Shown in pieces: positions 15,203-17,587 of a stretch of 17,587 nt of DNA. Position 1 is the stretch's first letter; every line of letters starts with the position of its first letter. Position numbers and translations under genes: made by a program. Below the pieces are notes generated by a model. That model was given only the letters and a program-made list of their open reading frames with translations. It ran no database searches and was not told the DNA's origin. The stretch is from Bacteroidota bacterium (GTDB lineage Bacteria > Bacteroidota > Ignavibacteria > UBA10030 > UBA8401), in the NCBI GenBank assembly GCA_023229405.1, contig JALNZH010000041.1:1-17587 (forward strand), in the 5' to 3' direction.

Positions 15203-16344
15203 GCAATGCTCTCCGCTGCGTGTATGCGTTTTTCAATGGAAGGATGACTGTAAAATAAAAATTCAACAATCGGATGCGGCGTCCGGTCGGCAAGATTCAT
15301 TTCCGCCAGTTTGTTCATCGCGGAGATGAATGCCGGAGTATTTTTTGTCCGTTCCACTGCATACCGGTCCGCTTCAAATTCATGTTTGCGCGAAAGAATA
15401 TTCCCGAGCGGGGACGTGAGCAATGAATAGAGTCCCAGCCATGCGGTTAGTAACGGCAGTGCGGAAAGCTGTGCAATGGAAGAGAATCCGAACCAAGATA
15501 ATGACGCCGAATAGGTGAGCGATGTACAATATAATCCGACAAAGATGCTCAATGTTCCGACGATAATACTTTTTCGAATATGCCCGTGCGAATAATGCCC
15601 TAGTTCGTGTGCGAAAACAGTTTCGATCTCTTCTTCGGAAAAATTCTTCATCAGCGTGTCGCCGAGCAGAATTCGTTTTGATTTTCCGATGCCGGTAAAT
15701 GCGGCATTTGCTTTTTTCGTCGTCTTGCTCAGGTTAAACGAATAAATTCCTTCGACGATCATTTTTGTGGAACGTGTCATCGCTAAAATATTCTCTCTCA
15801 ATGGAGACTCTTCGAGCGGTGTTAATGTATAAAAGAGCGGCAGGATCACAATCGGCGCAATGCGGGCGAGTCCGATGGAGAAGAAAAATACCGTGATCGC
15901 GACCGGAAGCCACCAATGCACAGTAAACGTGAGAAGGAAAAAATATACAAGTAACGCCACTGGAGTAATAAGAGGTATGGAAATCAGCATCCCTTTAATG
16001 TTTTCCCATGACCATTGCAGGAACGTTTGGTTGGACATGTTGTATCGGTGTTCAAGTATGAAACCGGAATACACACTGAATGGAACCGAACCTATTCCGC
16101 TGATAATGCCGAACAGTGCTGAAAAAATAAGCAGCGCGAGATATACATTTGAAGTAAACGAAAAAGCAAATTCTTCTATGGTCAGGGTAAAGCCGGAAAG
16201 CAACAGGAAGATAGTCAGTGCAAAGGAGGTAATTCCGCCGGAGATCGAAACAATCAGTTTCGTCCTATTATAGCTCTTAACATCAAGTCCGGCATCGGTC
16301 ATAGACAAAAAAAGGAACGGTGTTCCGGTTGCTATCGGAAGCAC
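15199..16344 (-). CDS. M48 (Ste24/CAAX protease-like) integral membrane metalloprotease
   Basis: This is a zinc protease in the inner membrane. Several hydrophobic segments precede the catalytic site (about 30-50, 65-95, 115-138, 142-170), and two more follow it. The zinc motif is HELGHYSHGH near 243-252 (HExxH), with the third ligand in the RKHEFEADRYA block, and the C-terminal SHPSIEKRI stretch is typical of the Ste24-like subgroup. The start is unclear: GTG at 16344 and ATG at 16302 are both possible and neither has a ribosome site. The frame is open upstream to a stop at about 16479, with hydrophobic content but no ATG. Family members usually have an additional first membrane helix before this point, so the 5' end may be eroded. 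Its stop overlaps plsC by 4 nt. Substrate unknown. Confidence 0.88.
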   Translation of the reverse strand: MLPIATGTPFLFLSMTDAGLDVKSYNRTKLIVSISGGITSFALTIFLLLSGFTLTIEEFAFSFTSNVYLALLIFSALFGIISGIGSVPFSVYSGFILEHRYNMSNQTFLQWSWENIKGMLISIPLITPVALLVYFFLLTFTVHWWLPVAITVFFFSIGLARIAPIVILPLFYTLTPLEESPLRENILAMTRSTKMIVEGIYSFNLSKTTKKANAAFTGIGKSKRILLGDTLMKNFSEEEIETVFAHELGHYSHGHIRKSIIVGTLSIFVGLYCTSLTYSASLSWFGFSSIAQLSALPLLTAWLGLYSLLTSPLGNILSRKHEFEADRYAVERTKNTPAFISAMNKLAEMNLADRTPHPIVEFLFYSHPSIEKRIHAAESIA

Positions 16345-16563
16345 AAATACTAGTTTTGGGAAAATGAGTAAACCGACAGTGAAGATTGGGATTGGTGACC
16401 TGTGGTTTAATAAAAATACAAAAGGAGAAAGGAAAAAACAACCATTGTTTTTCTTCCGTTTCCCCTTTTGATACTGGCGTTAAACTACTACAATGCTGTT
16501 CCAAGCGGAGTCGAGGTATGGTATTGATACTGTCACACTTCTGCTTCGCTCAGTATGACAATA
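16345..16563. other. intergenic region between tex and the M48 protease gene
   Basis: No separate gene is called. The right part is a palindromic repeat (16527-16561). On the minus strand an ATG at 16445 opens only 12 hydrophobic codons before a stop, in a different frame from the protease; with GGAAG ahead of it, it could be the remains of the protease's original start or a short leader peptide. Confidence 0.5.
16527..16561. repeat. short palindromic repeat, GTCATACTGA family, member 2
   Basis: On the minus strand the sequence reads TTGTCATACTGAGCGAAGC and then CAGTAT. ATACTG and CAGTAT (16527-16532 with 16551-16556) are 6-nt inverted arms. It shares TTGTCATACTGA and GCGAAGC with 13486-13522 but lacks the inner CGCTG/CAGCG insert. 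It sits immediately after the tex stop codon and may help end or stabilise the tex transcript. Confidence 0.65.
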
Positions 16564-17587
16564 TTATTTTTCTGACTCTGTTTTCTTCTCTTCCTTTTTG
16601 CCGAATTTTGCACGCAGATCTTCCAGAGAATATGAACGTTCTTTGAACGGTTCAGTATTCTCTTTCTTCTTTGCGGGTGAAGCAATGCTCTGCTGCGAAC
16701 GCATGGAAAGAGCGATTCGTTTTAATTGTTCGTTCACTTCTATTACACGTACTTTTACAATCTGTCCGACTTTGACGACCGTTTTTGCATCTTCCACATA
16801 CCGGTCCGCCAACTGAGAAATATGCACCAGTCCGTCCTGATGAACGCCGATATCAATAAATGCTCCGAAGTTTGCAACGTTCGTAACAATTCCTTCCAGT
16901 TCCATTCCGGGTTTCAGATCGGTGATCTCTTTAATCCCATCCTTAAAGGTAGCGTATTTAAATTCGGCGCGCGGATCGCGTCCCGGTTTTTTCAATTCGG
17001 TGATGATATCACGCAGTGTCGGTTCTCCGACGGTCTTGGTTACATATTTTTTGATATCCAGTTTGTCCAGCGTTGAAGGATTCTTCATCACTTCGTCGAA
17101 GGTTAATTTTACATCCGTGAGAATCTTTTCGACAATCGGATAACTTTCTGGATGGACTCCGGAGCTGTCTAACGGATTTTTTGCATCGCGGATGCGCAGG
17201 AATCCGGCTGCCTGTTCAAACGCTTTCGGACCGAACTTTGGCACTTTGACCAATTCTTTCCGGCTTTTGAAGGCACCGTTATTATTCCGGTATTCCACGA
17301 TACTTTTTGCCAGCGGCGCATTAATACCAGCAACATAACTCAACAATTCCTTCGATGCCATGTTCAGATCGACCCCGACGTAATTCACGCAGCTTTGGAC
17401 GGTCTCTTCCAGTTTTTTCTTCAACAGTTTCTGATCCACGTCATGCTGGTACTGCCCGACGCCGATCGATTTCGGATCGAGCTTTACCAGTTCGGCAAGA
17501 GGATCCTGCAAGCGTCGACCGATGGAGATCGCGCCGCGGACGGTCAAGTCCAATTCCGGGAATTCATCGATCGCCACTTCGCTGGCG
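16564..17587 (-). CDS. tex: Tex-family RNA-binding transcription accessory protein, 3' part (5' end outside window)
   Basis: Tex proteins are cytosolic nucleic-acid-binding factors with a helical N-terminal region, a YqgF-like domain, HhH motifs and an S1 domain. Only the last 340 residues are visible; the frame runs through the right edge without a start. The visible part begins with FPELDLTVRGAISIGRRL and DPKSIGVGQYQHDV (end of the YqgF-like region), followed by the HhH block (17364-17188, ASKELLSYVAGI to FEQAAGFLRI), a linker domain, and one S1 domain (16908-16699, GIVTNVANFGAFIDIG with DGLVHISQL). After S1 there is a charged, Lys/Glu-rich tail of about 44 residues ending KKTESEK. A GTG inside the visible frame could be mistaken for a start, but the conserved sequence continues upstream of it. 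Confidence 0.95.
   Translation of the reverse strand, partial: ASEVAIDEFPELDLTVRGAISIGRRLQDPLAELVKLDPKSIGVGQYQHDVDQKLLKKKLEETVQSCVNYVGVDLNMASKELLSYVAGINAPLAKSIVEYRNNNGAFKSRKELVKVPKFGPKAFEQAAGFLRIRDAKNPLDSSGVHPESYPIVEKILTDVKLTFDEVMKNPSTLDKLDIKKYVTKTVGEPTLRDIITELKKPGRDPRAEFKYATFKDGIKEITDLKPGMELEGIVTNVANFGAFIDIGVHQDGLVHISQLADRYVEDAKTVVKVGQIVKVRVIEVNEQLKRIALSMRSQQSIASPAKKKENTEPFKERSYSLEDLRAKFGKKEEKKTESEK

Noticed and set aside
1..17587. CRISPR array, tRNA or rRNA genes, phage or toxin-antitoxin genes
   Set aside because: No regularly spaced short repeats, cloverleaf-like sequence, rRNA stretch or such gene pair was found; all gaps between genes are accounted for above.

Overview
The window reads as a chromosomal segment of a Gram-negative bacterium, most likely in the Bacteroidota-Ignavibacteriota-Chlorobiota (FCB) group. 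kdsB (CMP-Kdo synthesis) and a signal-peptide-bearing, barrel-like protein point to an outer membrane. Several genes lack a clear Shine-Dalgarno site. The intergenic spaces hold palindromic dispersed repeats of a kind I associate with that group. The phylum is inference from gene style only; no rRNA or tRNA gene is present to fix it.

Layout from left to right. Bases 1-274 are the first copy of a ~270-bp repeat whose second copy lies 13.4 kb away at 13680-13952. A secreted Xaa-Pro aminopeptidase (433-1863, +) is the only plus-strand gene and converges on ada (alkylation repair and regulation). Everything else is on the minus strand: a Cys/Met-metabolism PLP enzyme with a clear terminator (3092-3134) and a palindrome upstream of its start; a likely operon of rqcH, a receiver-plus-DHp protein, an uncharacterised exported barrel-like protein, an SDR oxidoreductase and a DUF885-type HExxxGH metalloprotein (10413 down to 4787); pyrG with its own terminator; the wreck of an MHS-type MFS transporter; kdsB; a 741-bp stretch of stacked repeats; gatC, plsC and an M48 protease with overlapping or nearly touching ends; and the 3' part of tex running off the right edge.

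Functional links. PyrG makes CTP, which KdsB uses to activate Kdo for lipopolysaccharide; the broken transporter gene sits between the two. RqcH (ribosome quality control, C-terminal Ala-tailing) is followed after 2 nt by a response regulator that carries a histidine-kinase dimerisation domain but no kinase ATPase domain. That pairing is the most unusual gene-level feature here. The most unusual DNA-level feature is the repeat mosaic at 13478-14040: a short palindromic repeat, a three-way-junction inverted repeat, the 270-bp repeat with a 14-bp perfect hairpin, and another stem-loop element. I saw no CRISPR array, tRNA, rRNA, transposase or phage gene.
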